DNA from: Oceaniovalibus sp. ACAM 378
GTDB taxonomy: Bacteria > Pseudomonadota > Alphaproteobacteria > Rhodobacterales > Rhodobacteraceae
Assembly: GCF_008085915.1 (NCBI RefSeq)
Contig: NZ_VSJK01000004.1
Coordinates: 62,001 to 126,000, forward strand
DNA: 64,000 bases
Direction of reading: 5' to 3'
Part shown: in pieces, positions 8,008-16,448 of the stretch
How positions within the stretch are numbered: the stretch's first letter is position 1
Layout of the letters: every line of letters begins with the position of its first letter
The notes under the pieces: model-generated
What the model was told of the DNA's origin: nothing
The model's input: the letters and a program-made list of their open reading frames with translations, nothing else
Database searches by the model: none
Made by a program: the position numbers and the translations under genes

Positions 8008-8392
8008 AACGCGATAACGGTAGGTGCCGCGCCCGGAATTCCATAAGGATGATCGCGTTCACAGTTCCGAAATATAGTGGCTGATCCGATTCACGCCGTC
8101 TTTCCGCGTCGCCGAGACTGCCAGATACGCAACCTCCAGATTGAAGTGCGACGTCCACTGGTCGGAAGACATAAAGTGTGGCGATGGGTCCAAGCGCGCC
8201 CAAAGGAGGGGGACTTGTGCGCGCAAAAGCTACACGGCCCGTTCTGCCACCCGTTCGCAGTGTTGGTTGCAAAATCCGATGTCGATTGAAACCCGTTCAT
8301 TCAATACTTAAGTGCCCTGTCCTGCGACGACGACCAGTGCAGACGTAGATCAATCCGACAGCAAACGCCAAGTAACCGAAAGGGAGCAATCC
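8008..8392. other. Intergenic region ahead of the globin gene, with an inverted repeat
   Basis: About 385 bp without a supportable gene. The one structured element is a perfect 6-bp inverted repeat ATTGAA-N9-TTCAAT at 8285-8305, 88 bp upstream of the globin start. Its 9-nt spacer is too long for an FNR/NnrR-type site, so I assign no regulator. Confidence 0.4.
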
Positions 8393-9148
8393 ATGACGAA
8401 ATTCGATCTCCCGAAATATCCAACCCGCCATGGCTACATGTCGGAAAAAATTCAATTGGATTACATAGCGGCTGCAATCGAGAAGAAATTTCTGCCGGTC
8501 GATGCCCACCACATGCCGGAAATTGTATCACTGACGGCACCGAGCGATATCTCCAAGCCCATTCAGTTCTGGCAGCTTTACTCGGTTCTCGGTCAGGACC
8601 CAATCGTAGGGATCGTGCAAAGATTCTATGAGCGGGTCTTTACGGATGAAGAATGGTTCACATCGGTTTTTGCGCGGGTCGGCGGCATCGGCCACCACAT
8701 CAACACCCAAGCGTCCATGTGGATCGATGTGATGGGCGGTGGGCCATACTATCACGGGGCAGAATTCCGGTTGAACTTCCATCACACGCACAACGCCATG
8801 CAGTTGATGAACGAAAAAGGCGCCGAGCGGTGGTCGCAACTGATGCTCGACACGCTTGACGCCTCGCAAGACCTGATGACGCATGACCCGCGGGTTCGCA
8901 GGAGCATCAATACGTTCCTGTCCCACTTCATGACCAAATACGCGGATGAATTTGCCTTTGAGAATCGGAGCTTTTTTGGTGAGACCAACCCAGCGCTGAA
9001 GCGAAAAATCAACTTCATGAGGATGACGGAACAAGCCATTGAAGCGTTGAGCGAAGCCGAACTGAAGGAATCTCTGGCCGACCGCGGCATTGATATTTCC
9101 AAGTATCAGGGCAAAGAAGCACTGGTTCGCAAGGCGCTTATGATGTGA
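8393..9148 (+). CDS. Truncated-hemoglobin-like globin with N-terminal extension and SAP-like C-terminal tail
   Basis: Probable haem protein of 251 residues. Residues about 60-185 resemble the bacterial truncated globins: RFYERVFTDEEWF, MGGGPYYHG (115-122, like the GGPxxYxG of the family), then NFHHTHNAMQLM with three histidines (130, 131, 133) followed by ERW 14 residues on; His133 best fits the proximal haem ligand. The first 60 residues match nothing I know. The last 35 (LSEAELKESLADRGIDISKY, then GKEALVRKAL) look like a SAP-type helix-extended-loop-helix. The start at 8393 is chosen for AAGGGAG 6 nt upstream. It stands alone, with a hairpin downstream. Oxygen/NO binding is a family expectation, not shown here. 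Confidence 0.75.
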   Translation: MTKFDLPKYPTRHGYMSEKIQLDYIAAAIEKKFLPVDAHHMPEIVSLTAPSDISKPIQFWQLYSVLGQDPIVGIVQRFYERVFTDEEWFTSVFARVGGIGHHINTQASMWIDVMGGGPYYHGAEFRLNFHHTHNAMQLMNEKGAERWSQLMLDTLDASQDLMTHDPRVRRSINTFLSHFMTKYADEFAFENRSFFGETNPALKRKINFMRMTEQAIEALSEAELKESLADRGIDISKYQGKEALVRKALMM

Positions 9149-9177
9149 CGCCCGTGGGCTAAACATGCGTTGTCGCA

Positions 9178-9203
9178 GGCTCCAGCAAGGGGCTGCTGGA
9201 GCC
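9178..9203 (+). terminator. Hairpin downstream of the globin gene
   Basis: A perfect 10-bp stem, GGCTCCAGCA / TGCTGGAGCC, with the 6-nt loop AGGGGC, 30 nt after the globin stop. No U-run follows, so it may be a transcript-end stabiliser rather than a classical intrinsic terminator. It could act on either strand. Confidence 0.45.
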
Positions 9204-9291
9204 GCGCCTCGATGGCGGGCTGGGCTTCCGGCGGATCAACGGCCTGCGTGCAGTGGATACCGCCTGCAGAGCAGCTACTTACAGAACTATA

Positions 9292-9366
9292 TGGCTCCGG
9301 CGGTAGGGATCGAACCTACGACCAATTGATTAACAGTCAACTGCTCTACCGCTGAGCTACGCCGGA
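9292..9366 (-). tRNA. tRNA-Asn (GTT anticodon)
   Basis: On the minus strand a 75-nt cloverleaf can be written, including an encoded CCA: acceptor stem TCCGGCG / CGCCGGA, D-arm GCTC...GAGC, anticodon stem-loop GTTGA-CTGTTAA-TCAAT with anticodon GTT, T-arm GTAGG-TTCGATC-CCTAC and discriminator G. No integrase or attachment-site duplication is visible beside it. Confidence 0.97.
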
Positions 9367-9416
9367 CCATGAGGCGGGTCATAACAATGTGGGCGACGGG
9401 CGTCCAGTGGGATTTG

Positions 9417-10334
9417 TCAGTTTTTCTGAACTGGTTGAAAATCTGCGTGGATTGATAGCTCCGGTAGGGCGTGAACCAGGTTTCCAGCCGCCAGATCAAT
9501 GAGATGAGCAAATATATTCCGCTCTGCTGCCGCGAACAGATGAGGTGGCAGGTCGGCATATACGGCCGCGCGCACTTGCGTGATGCTGCGCGCCCCTGAT
9601 TCCAACGCCGCGCGGATCTGTAGGGTGCGCGCCTGCCGATGGGCAATCAATGCGGACAGGCGGGCCGCGGGGTCGGTCACCGGGGCGCCGTGGCCCGGGT
9701 GGATGACCCGGTGGGACAGACGCTGCAACCGCTGGCACGATGCGATGAATGCGGCCAGATCGCCGTCGGGCGGAGAAACCAGCGATGTGGACCAGCCCAT
9801 CACATGATCTCCGCTGAACAGGACGTCACCCCAAGACAGTGCGATGTGGTTGGCCATGTGTCCCGGCGTGTGCAGCGCGTTCACTGACCAGCCATCCCCC
9901 TGCACCGTTTCACCGTCGGCCAGACGGATATCGGGAGTAAAGGCAGTGTCCACCCCTTCGCCGCCACCGCTGAGCCCGCGCGCCGCCAGATCGGACATCA
10001 ATGAGCTGCGCCCTGCCCCTGCCCCGCCAAAGGCCAGCACCGGCGCGCCGGTGTCGCGGGCCAGACGCCGCGCAAGGGGGGAGTGATCGAGATGTGCGTG
10101 TGTTACAAAGATATGGCTGACGGTTTCTCCCCGCAACGCCCGATGCAGCGCGGCCAGATGCGCGGGATTCTCAGGCCCGGGATCGATCACCGCCACCCGC
10201 CCCTGTCCGAGAATATAGGTATTGGTGCCGCGAAACGTCATCGGTGACGGATTGGGCGCCAGTACCCGGCGCAGCCCCTCGCACAGCACGACGCTTTCGC
10301 CCGGGACCGGATCAAAGTCTTGCGGATTTTCCAT
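9417..10334 (-). CDS. MBL-fold metallo-hydrolase, LACTB2-like with C-terminal winged-helix region
   Basis: A 305-residue metallo-beta-lactamase-fold enzyme. The metal motif THAHLDHSP, TPGHMANH, FSGDHVMGW and IHPGHG are all present in order. The last 80 residues (RTLQIRAALESGARSITQVR, then LPPHLFAAAERNIFAHLIDL) resemble the LACTB2-type winged-helix extension. Members of this branch include endoribonucleases and general hydrolases; the substrate here is unknown. AAAGGGA lies just before the ATG. It is divergent from the histidine kinase gene, with about 40 bp between starts. Confidence 0.88.
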   Translation of the reverse strand: MENPQDFDPVPGESVVLCEGLRRVLAPNPSPMTFRGTNTYILGQGRVAVIDPGPENPAHLAALHRALRGETVSHIFVTHAHLDHSPLARRLARDTGAPVLAFGGAGAGRSSLMSDLAARGLSGGGEGVDTAFTPDIRLADGETVQGDGWSVNALHTPGHMANHIALSWGDVLFSGDHVMGWSTSLVSPPDGDLAAFIASCQRLQRLSHRVIHPGHGAPVTDPAARLSALIAHRQARTLQIRAALESGARSITQVRAAVYADLPPHLFAAAERNIFAHLIDLAAGNLVHALPELSIHADFQPVQKN

Positions 10335-10376
10335 TCGTCCCTTTCGCGGCCCCGGCCCCTGCGATACTTAACTGGC

Positions 10377-11696
10377 ATGACATTTTCCTGGCTCAAACGC
10401 TATGCCCCGCGGTCGCTCTATGGACGGGCAGCCCTGATCCTGCTGACGCCGATCATCTCGATCCAGCTTGTTGTCTCGGTCGTGTTTGTCCAGCGGCACT
10501 ATCAGGATGTCACCGAACAGATGAGCCGGAATGTCGCGCTGGAACTGCGCTACATTCAGGAGCAGATCGAGTCTGACCAGAGCACCGGTGTGCCGGCGGG
10601 TGTGATTGCGCTAGCCGATGCGCTGCGCGTCGATATGTCGATGCCCGACCCGGCCCCGGTCGTTGCGGATCGTCGGCGTTTCTATGACCTGTCGGGACGG
10701 ATCATCATCGCCACCCTGCGGCAAGACCTGCCCGGCGTGACAGGGATCGATCTAATCCGCGACAAAAAGCAGGTGCATCTGACGCTGAACACCGCGCCGG
10801 GGCCGTTGGGGCTGGAGTTTCCGCGCTCGCGCATGTCAGCGTCCAATCCGCATCAATTGCTGGTGCTGATGACCGGCGTCGGCTTTTTGATGTCGGTGAT
10901 CGCCTTTCTGTTCCTGCGCAATCAGATTCGGCCGATCCGGCGACTGGCCGAGGCGGCGCAGGCGTTTGGGCGCGGACATTCCGTGCCCTATCGCCCGTCC
11001 GGCGCGACCGAGGTGCGGGCCGCAGGCAGTGCGTTTCTGGGTATGCGCAACAGGATCGAACGGCAGATCGAACAGCGTACCGTGATGCTGTCGGGTGTCA
11101 GCCACGATCTGCGCACGCCCCTGACCCGGCTTAAACTGGGGCTGTCGATGCTGGACGATGGGCCCGACACCGCCGAGCTGTTGGGCGACGTGCGGGACAT
11201 GGAAGCGATGCTGGACACGTTTCTCGACTTTGCGCGCCTTGATTCGCTGGATGACCTCGAACAGGTGGTTCCCGCCGATCTGCTGGAGGCCGCTGCCGAG
11301 GGGGCCGGACGTGCGGGCCACCGGGTGTGCGTGATCGGGCCAGCGGTAACGACGCCGGTGATGCTGCGCCCGATGGCCCTGCGCCGCGCGCTGGACAACC
11401 TTGTGAACAACGCCGTGCGCCACGGCACCCGAATTGAACTGTCCTGCCAGATCAGCGAGCGCGCGGTGGTCTTTACTGTCGAGGATGACGGCCCGGGCAT
11501 CGTCCCCGAGGCGCGCGAACGTGCGATGCAGCCCTTTACCCGACTGGACGATGCACGCAGCCAGAATGTCGGTGGCAGCGTCGGTTTGGGCCTGTCGATC
11601 GCGCTGGACATCGCACGCCAGCACGGCGGAACGCTTCGGCTCGACCGGTCCGAGCGGCTGGGCGGACTGCGCGCGGATCTGGTGCTGGCACGGTAA
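10377..11696 (+). CDS. Sensor histidine kinase, EnvZ-like, without an adjacent response regulator
   Basis: Inner-membrane two-component kinase of 439 residues. There is a transmembrane helix at about 17-38, a periplasmic sensor stretch to about 160, a second helix (LLVLMTGVGFLMSVIAFLFL), a HAMP linker (RNQIRPIRRLAEAAQAFGRG), the H-box SGVSHDLRTPLTRLKLGL, the N-box LDNLVNNAVRHG, and DDGPGI and VGLGLSIA in the ATPase domain. The start at 10377 is chosen because it begins directly before the first membrane segment; an upstream ATG at 10320 would add 19 residues overlapping the divergent gene. The domain order is that of EnvZ. Its partner regulator is not in this window on either side. Confidence 0.9.
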   Translation: MTFSWLKRYAPRSLYGRAALILLTPIISIQLVVSVVFVQRHYQDVTEQMSRNVALELRYIQEQIESDQSTGVPAGVIALADALRVDMSMPDPAPVVADRRRFYDLSGRIIIATLRQDLPGVTGIDLIRDKKQVHLTLNTAPGPLGLEFPRSRMSASNPHQLLVLMTGVGFLMSVIAFLFLRNQIRPIRRLAEAAQAFGRGHSVPYRPSGATEVRAAGSAFLGMRNRIERQIEQRTVMLSGVSHDLRTPLTRLKLGLSMLDDGPDTAELLGDVRDMEAMLDTFLDFARLDSLDDLEQVVPADLLEAAAEGAGRAGHRVCVIGPAVTTPVMLRPMALRRALDNLVNNAVRHGTRIELSCQISERAVVFTVEDDGPGIVPEARERAMQPFTRLDDARSQNVGGSVGLGLSIALDIARQHGGTLRLDRSERLGGLRADLVLAR

Positions 11697-12021
11697 TTTT
11701 CCGCTACAAGGCGTGGGATGCTCACCGGTGCGACTGTGGGTTTCTGCTGGACGATAAGACCAAGGGAGCGCGGTCCACCGTGGCGCAATCCCATGGGCAC
11801 CCTATTTCGCAGACAGAACACCTGTCCCGACAAAGGGCTGCGCCGATCTGGATCGCACCTTGGATTTCGGGTCGCAGCCACGCCCGACTTGAGACCGATT
11901 CCTGTATTATGGGGTGCGCAGGTCGGGTTTTGCCGACTTTCCATCATCGCAATTCGGCATAGAATCCGATTGGTTCACTTCCCCGCGCAGCGCGCCTCAT
12001 CAAGCAAGTGGAGAAAAACCA
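11697..12021. other. Intergenic region between the histidine kinase and amidase genes
   Basis: About 325 bp. I find no supportable gene, RNA or terminator; reading frames here show no ribosome site or recognisable motif. The last 15 bases hold the GGAG ribosome site of the next gene. Confidence 0.4.
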
Positions 12022-12684
12022 ATGGATATTTCATGCAACGGCCTGATCGACCGCAGGGGACGCAATGTGCGCCCGCGTCTCGCACGCCGCCACACATCCG
12101 ACCTGCGCGCAATCGTATTGCACCAGACCACCGGCTCGACGTTTCTTGACGATCGCAATCAGGGCTGGCTGTCCTCCGGTTCTGGCGAGCATCGCGTCGA
12201 CAGGATAAGCGCACATTTCGTGGTGCTGCAAAACGGCATCATCTATTACACCCACGACGTCGAGGATTACCGTTCGGGCAGCGCCGGGCGCGGGCGGGGA
12301 ATCGACATCGAATTCGCCGGACGCTTTCCCCACGGCGATCTCCCCGACCCGGCGCAGCGCATATCCAAAGAAATGATCCGCGCGGGCCGCAACCTTGTGT
12401 TTGCTCTGATGCTTCAGACTGGCAACATCACCCATATCCACCCGCACGGACAGGTGCAGGGGCGGCAGAGATCGGACAATTCGGTCTGTGGCGGTCGGGA
12501 CTCTTCGAATCCCTGCGGCAGTCTGGACAATTGCCCTGGGCCGGACATCTGGGTAAACATCGGACAGTGGTGCTCCGACATCTTCCATCTGACCTGCGAC
12601 ACACCCCTGCCCGGACTCGGCTTTCCCCAGCGCGGCATCGAATCTACCCAGAGCAATCCGGCCTATGACCTGCAGGTGTCGTGA
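12022..12684 (+). CDS. N-acetylmuramoyl-L-alanine amidase-like protein (Amidase_2/PGRP fold), no signal peptide
   Basis: A 220-residue protein resembling the T7-lysozyme/PGRP amidase fold, which cuts the MurNAc-L-Ala bond of peptidoglycan. Support: AIVLHQTTG (His34), [28 protein letters not shown] (about 93-100), IHPHGQVQG (His140/142) and CPGPDIW with Cys171. These fit the His-His-Cys zinc site of that fold. Seven other segments are cysteine-rich for a cytosolic protein (SVCGG, NPCGS, QWCSD, LTCDT). There is no N-terminal signal peptide or lipobox, so export would need another route; a phage-derived or effector origin is possible. GGAG lies 9 nt before the ATG. No holin, immunity or phage gene is seen nearby. 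An AmpD-like cytosolic recycling role is the main alternative. Confidence 0.6.
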   Translation: MDISCNGLIDRRGRNVRPRLARRHTSDLRAIVLHQTTGSTFLDDRNQGWLSSGSGEHRVDRISAHFVVLQNGIIYYTHDVEDYRSGSAGRGRGIDIEFAGRFPHGDLPDPAQRISKEMIRAGRNLVFALMLQTGNITHIHPHGQVQGRQRSDNSVCGGRDSSNPCGSLDNCPGPDIWVNIGQWCSDIFHLTCDTPLPGLGFPQRGIESTQSNPAYDLQVS

Positions 12685-12784
12685 GCCCCGGCCGGTTGCC
12701 CTGACCCCGGGTCGGGCACGGCTTGCACCCATGGTTCTTTTCCCGCCGCCAGTGTACAAGGCGGGAGCCAGACAGGAAGCGATC

Positions 12785-13513
12785 ATGACGAAAAACCCCG
12801 GCAAAGCGCCCAGCGAAAAGAACAACAGCGGACGTGGCCAGCGCGATCTGACCATCAAGGTCAAGACGGCGCGGGGGCGCAAGCTGTCCTCGACACTCTG
12901 GCTGCAGCGGCAACTGAATGATCCCTATGTGAAAAAAGCCAACACAATGGGCTATCGCGGGCGGGCGGCATTCAAGATCCTCGAACTTGACGACAAGTAT
13001 GGATTTCTCGTGTCCGGCGCGCGGATTGTCGATCTGGGCTGTGCGCCCGGCGGCTGGTGCCAGGTGGCGGCACGCCGGGTCAACGCTCTTGGCGACAGGT
13101 CAGGTCGAAAGATCGGTCGGGTTCTCGGGATCGATCTGCAAGAAATGGAGCCGATCGCGGGATGCGAGCTGCACCAGCTCGATTTCATGGCTGAGGGCGC
13201 GGATGAACAAGTCAAGGAATGGCTGGACGGACGCGCCGATGTGGTGATGTCGGACATGGCCGCCTCATCCTCGGGGCACAAGCAGACCGATCACCTGCGC
13301 ATCATCGCTCTGTGCGACGCTGCCGCGCATTTCGCCTTTGACGTTCTGGAACCCGGCGGGACTTTTGTGGCCAAGGTTCTGGCCGGTGGAGCCGAGGGCG
13401 ATCTGCAACGGCTGCTGAAACTGAAGTTTACAAAAGTCGTCAATGTCAAACCGCCCGCCAGCCGGGCAGACAGTTCCGAGAAATTCGTCGTGGCGACTGG
13501 CTTTCGCGGCTGA
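12785..13513 (+). CDS. rlmE: 23S rRNA (uridine 2'-O-) methyltransferase RlmE (FtsJ/RrmJ)
   Basis: Methylates the 2'-O of U2552 (E. coli numbering) in the 50S A-site loop using SAM. The 242-residue protein has the SAM motif [10 protein letters not shown] (82-91) and the K-D-K-E catalytic tetrad: Lys64 in RAAFKIL, Asp157 in MSDMAA, Lys197 in FVAKVL and Glu232 in SSEKFVV. The basic N-terminal 50 residues fit the alphaproteobacterial form. The start at 12785 has AGGAAG upstream; an in-frame ATG at 12731 would add 18 unlikely residues. Confidence 0.95.
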   Translation: MTKNPGKAPSEKNNSGRGQRDLTIKVKTARGRKLSSTLWLQRQLNDPYVKKANTMGYRGRAAFKILELDDKYGFLVSGARIVDLGCAPGGWCQVAARRVNALGDRSGRKIGRVLGIDLQEMEPIAGCELHQLDFMAEGADEQVKEWLDGRADVVMSDMAASSSGHKQTDHLRIIALCDAAAHFAFDVLEPGGTFVAKVLAGGAEGDLQRLLKLKFTKVVNVKPPASRADSSEKFVVATGFRG

Positions 13514-13939
13514 CACCCACCGAACCTACACCGAAACTGCAACATCCGGTCACGCGACCACACGCGCGGTCACGCCAGCGTAACAAACTGTTTCAGATGG
13601 ATTTTCTGGGCAGTTTAACGCGCGGCGCCAAAATCTTTTTCCTGTAACATTCAGGCCCTGCCCCAACGATTTTCGTTACAACAGCCCCGGCTGATTGACT
13701 TGGCACCGCCAAAAAACCCCGGTTTTCGGGGTATTATCGGGTCAGGCAGACACCCTTCTCCGGCACTCTTTTCTGTCACTTTTGTGATGTGCGCACACGC
13801 ACAGTCCCATGGATCATTCCTTGGCTTTCGTTCGCCGCTGCGCAACCCACTTGTTCAACAGAGCCGGCGGGAACGACACACCGCCGCGACATTCAATCTC
13901 TTCCGCAATCACGCGGAGCCGACTTAAAGGATTAGAACC
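13514..13939. other. Intergenic region ahead of the secreted repeat protein
   Basis: About 425 bp with no supportable CDS. It holds a terminator-like hairpin oriented for the minus strand (13711-13732) and, at its end, the AAAGGA ribosome site of the next gene. Confidence 0.45.
13711..13732 (-). terminator. Intrinsic-terminator-like hairpin on the minus strand
   Basis: Read on the minus strand: ACCCCG-AAAAC-CGGGGT followed by a run of six T. This is a 6-bp stem with a 5-nt loop and a good U-tract. On the plus strand the U-tract is poor. The nearest leftward gene is the ABC-F ATPase, ending 760 bp away, so the element would stop read-through or an antisense transcript. Confidence 0.5.
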
Positions 13940-14431
13940 ATGAAACTGAACGCATTTATCGCCGCCCTCGCCGTTGCCGCAACCGGAGCCGCAGCCCTGC
14001 CCGCCGTGGCTCAATCCGTCAGCGCCGGCGATGCACAGTTGGCCCGCTCGCTGGACGTCGCACCCGGCGCCCTGTCGCGCAGCCAGTTGATCCGCCTGGA
14101 GCAGGCTCGTGAAAATGGCGGCGCACAAGGCCGTGCCACCACAGCATTCATTCTGGCTCAAGACAAAGGCGTACGCGTATCGACAAGCGGTACCGATGTC
14201 AGCGCGACCAACCGGGCCATCCTTCTGCAAAACGCAGTTGAAGAAGGCGACACCGTATTGATCGCCCTGCGTTCGGGATCTTCACAGAACGCCACCAGCA
14301 ATGATCAGCAAAGCACTTCGCCAGGCAAGGTCCAACTGGCCGCGTCCCTTGGTCTGAATGCAACCGACCACACCACTTCCGAACTGGTCGCAATCCAGAC
14401 CAAGCGCATCTTTGAAGATAATTCGAAGTAA
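13940..14431 (+). CDS. Small secreted protein with two related segments
   Basis: A 163-residue protein of no family I recognise. Residues 1-25 form a clear Sec signal peptide (AALAVAATGAAALPAVAQS, cleavage after AVA). Two segments look like diverged copies of one unit: DAQLARSLDVAPGALSRSQL (about 31-50) and KVQLAASLGLNATDHTTSEL (about 131-150), sharing QLAxSL and a (S/T)xxEL/QL ending, each followed by a basic helical stretch. The middle is rich in Ser, Asn and Gln. AAAGGA precedes the ATG and a strong terminator follows, so it is a single-gene transcript. A periplasmic or extracellular location is expected; function unknown. Confidence 0.75.
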   Translation: MKLNAFIAALAVAATGAAALPAVAQSVSAGDAQLARSLDVAPGALSRSQLIRLEQARENGGAQGRATTAFILAQDKGVRVSTSGTDVSATNRAILLQNAVEEGDTVLIALRSGSSQNATSNDQQSTSPGKVQLAASLGLNATDHTTSELVAIQTKRIFEDNSK

Positions 14432-14463
14432 GTAAGAACGGTCTGAGTGAGTTCAGATCAGCA

Positions 14464-14493
14464 AGGCGTCGGGGAAACCCGGCGCCTTTTTCT
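14464..14493 (+). terminator. Rho-independent terminator
   Basis: AGGCGTCGGG-GAAA-CCCGGCGCCT, a 10-bp stem (one G-T pair) with a GNRA tetraloop, followed by TTTTT. It lies 32 nt after the secreted-protein stop. The leftward ABC-F gene ends within its U-tract, but the opposite strand lacks a U-run. Confidence 0.9.
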
Positions 14494-16303
14494 ATGGCTG
14501 ATCCTTTTCCTCAAGCAACAACCATTCAGATTCTGCCGCAGCGAGCTTTTCCTGCCGCGCTATCAATGCTTCGGTCGCCTTGTTGAACTTGACCGGCTCG
14601 CGGGTGAACAGATCAGCGTCCATCAAAAGCTGTTCCAGCTTCGAAATCTCAGCCTCGATCCGCGCGATTTCGTCGGGCAACACATTCAGCCGGTGGGTTT
14701 CGGTGAACGATAAACCCGACTTGGCGGACTCGCGCTGTGATTCGGGTTTTCCAACCGGGCGGTTCTGTGCCGCCTCTGCGACAACAGCATCGTCCTTGCC
14801 CCGCTGGGCGCGGTAATCCGACCAGCCGCCGGCATAGGTCACGGCGCGCCCGTCCCCTTCCATCGCGATGGTCGTATCGGCCACCCGATCAAGGAAATCA
14901 CGATCGTGGCTGACCAAAAGGACTGTGCCGTCATAATCGGCCAGCAAATCCTGCAACAGGTCCAGCGTTTCGACATCCAGATCGTTGGTCGGTTCGTCCA
15001 GCACCAGAACATTGCTCTGCCGCGCCATGATCCGCGCGAGCATAAGCCGCGCCTTTTCACCGCCCGAAAGCGTCCGCACCGGTGCGCGTGCCTGATCTTC
15101 GGTGAACAGAAAATCCTTGAGATATCCGACAACATGACGCGGAGTGCCGCGCACCATCACCTGATCCGCCTTGCCCGAGATCCCGATCTGCGGATCGCCA
15201 GTCAGATTCTCCCAGAGCGAAAGATCGCCCATCAATTGTTCACGGTTCTGATCGAACACCGCCAGCTCCAGATTGGTGCCGGCCTTTACCATGCCCGTGT
15301 CAGGTTCAAGTTCGCCAATCAGCATCTTCAACAGCGTGGTCTTGCCGACACCGTTCGGCCCGACAAAGGCAATCCGGTCGCCGCGCAAAATCCGCAGATC
15401 GAATGGCGCAAGGATCAACTTGTCCCCGTAAGTCTTTGAAATACCCGTGGCCTCGATCACCCGCTTGCCGCTGGCCGGACCTGCATCCAAAGCCATGGCT
15501 GCCGTGCCTTGCCGGCGGATCTGATCCGACCGCTGGGCACGCAGATCGGCCAGCGCGCGCACCCGGCCCTGATTGCGCTTGCGCCGGGCCGATATGCCCT
15601 CGACGGCCCATCTCGCCTCGGCCTTGATCTTGCGGTTCAGCTTGTGACGCTGGCTATCTTCTTCTTCCCAAAGGGTATCGCGCCATGCCTCGAAAGCATC
15701 GAAACCCTTTTCCTGCCGTCGTACCTGTCCCCGGTCGATCCAAAGGGTGGCGCGGGTCAGCGCTTTCAGGAACGCCCTGTCGTGGCTGATCAGAATGAAC
15801 GCGGTCCGCGTTGTAGCCAGTTCGGCCTCAAGCCAACCAATCGCTTCAATGTCCAGGTGATTCGTCGGCTCGTCCAAAAGCATAAGCCCCGGCGCTTCCG
15901 CCAGCAGCTTGGCCAGCGCGGCGCGGCGTCGTTCACCGCCCGACGCCACGGATACGGCGCGCGACGGATCGAACTTCAACCCTTCAGCCACCATTTCGAC
16001 CCGGTAAGATTCGGACGGGTCAAGACCGCTCGAGGCAAAATCGCCCAGAGTGGCGAAACCGGCCATCTCGGGCTCTTGCTCCATATATCCGACGCCGACA
16101 CCGGGCGAAACCGTGCGGTTGCCGGAATCCGGCTCGACCAGCCCGGCCATCACCTTCATCAGGGTGGATTTTCCCGAACCGTTGCGGCCAACCAGCGCCA
16201 CCCGGTCGTTTGGCTGTACCACAAGGTCAAGCCCGGAAAACACCGGATCGCCTCCGAAGGTCAGAGAAATATCAGAGAGTTGTAAGAGGGGTGCGCGTGC
16301 CAT
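14492..16303 (-). CDS. uup: ABC-F family ATPase, Uup-like
   Basis: A soluble ATPase of 603 residues with two ABC domains and no membrane segments, as in the ABC-F proteins that act on ribosomes or, for Uup, influence transposon excision and replication-fork repair. Domain 1: Walker A VGRNGSGKST (about 37-46), signature ASGGERRRAAL, Walker B LMLLDEPTNHLD. A charged linker (KLNRKIKAEARWAVEGISAR) follows. Domain 2: Walker A VGPNGVGKTT, signature LSGGEKARLML, LVLDEPTNDLD. The C-terminal 90 residues (LPDEIARIEAEISKLEQLLM) form a coiled coil like the DNA-binding tail of Uup. The ribosome site is weak. Confidence 0.9.
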   Translation of the reverse strand: MARAPLLQLSDISLTFGGDPVFSGLDLVVQPNDRVALVGRNGSGKSTLMKVMAGLVEPDSGNRTVSPGVGVGYMEQEPEMAGFATLGDFASSGLDPSESYRVEMVAEGLKFDPSRAVSVASGGERRRAALAKLLAEAPGLMLLDEPTNHLDIEAIGWLEAELATTRTAFILISHDRAFLKALTRATLWIDRGQVRRQEKGFDAFEAWRDTLWEEEDSQRHKLNRKIKAEARWAVEGISARRKRNQGRVRALADLRAQRSDQIRRQGTAAMALDAGPASGKRVIEATGISKTYGDKLILAPFDLRILRGDRIAFVGPNGVGKTTLLKMLIGELEPDTGMVKAGTNLELAVFDQNREQLMGDLSLWENLTGDPQIGISGKADQVMVRGTPRHVVGYLKDFLFTEDQARAPVRTLSGGEKARLMLARIMARQSNVLVLDEPTNDLDVETLDLLQDLLADYDGTVLLVSHDRDFLDRVADTTIAMEGDGRAVTYAGGWSDYRAQRGKDDAVVAEAAQNRPVGKPESQRESAKSGLSFTETHRLNVLPDEIARIEAEISKLEQLLMDADLFTREPVKFNKATEALIARQEKLAAAESEWLLLEEKDQP

Positions 16304-16384
16304 GGCCGCCTGCTAAGCCGCCCAGAGCGAAACGTCAACTGGGGCAACCACCCCCGACCAAGATCGCTGCCACTCGCGCCCGGC

Positions 16385-16405
16385 TTCTTCTTTGCAAAAA
16401 TACTC
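16385..16405 (-). repeat. Copy 1 of a 3'-end element (GAGTATTTTTGC family)
   Basis: On the minus strand, GAGTATTTTTGCAAAGAAG plus AA, 43 nt past the stop of the OlsB-like gene. It is preceded by CTCC-GGCG-GGAG, so the whole can fold as a small hairpin followed by TATTTTT, i.e. a compact terminator. Three near-identical copies occur at 24517, 42961 and 56885. Confidence 0.75.
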
Positions 16406-16448
16406 CCGCCGGAGGCATCCGCCGTCATCTCCCGCGCTGCCGGTGTTT

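Noticed and set aside
9287-9366. Protein-coding frame over the tRNA-Asn
   Set aside because: The SSAVEQLTVNQLVVGSIPTA-like peptide is the well-known translation artefact of a tRNA gene.
9292-9366. tRNA-Asn as an integration site for a mobile element
   Set aside because: No integrase gene, no direct repeat of the tRNA 3' end and no phage genes lie on either side.
12022-14431. Amidase, rlmE and secreted protein as one defence or toxin operon
   Set aside because: Gaps of 100 and 426 bp separate the genes, rlmE is a housekeeping rRNA methylase, and no immunity-like gene is present.
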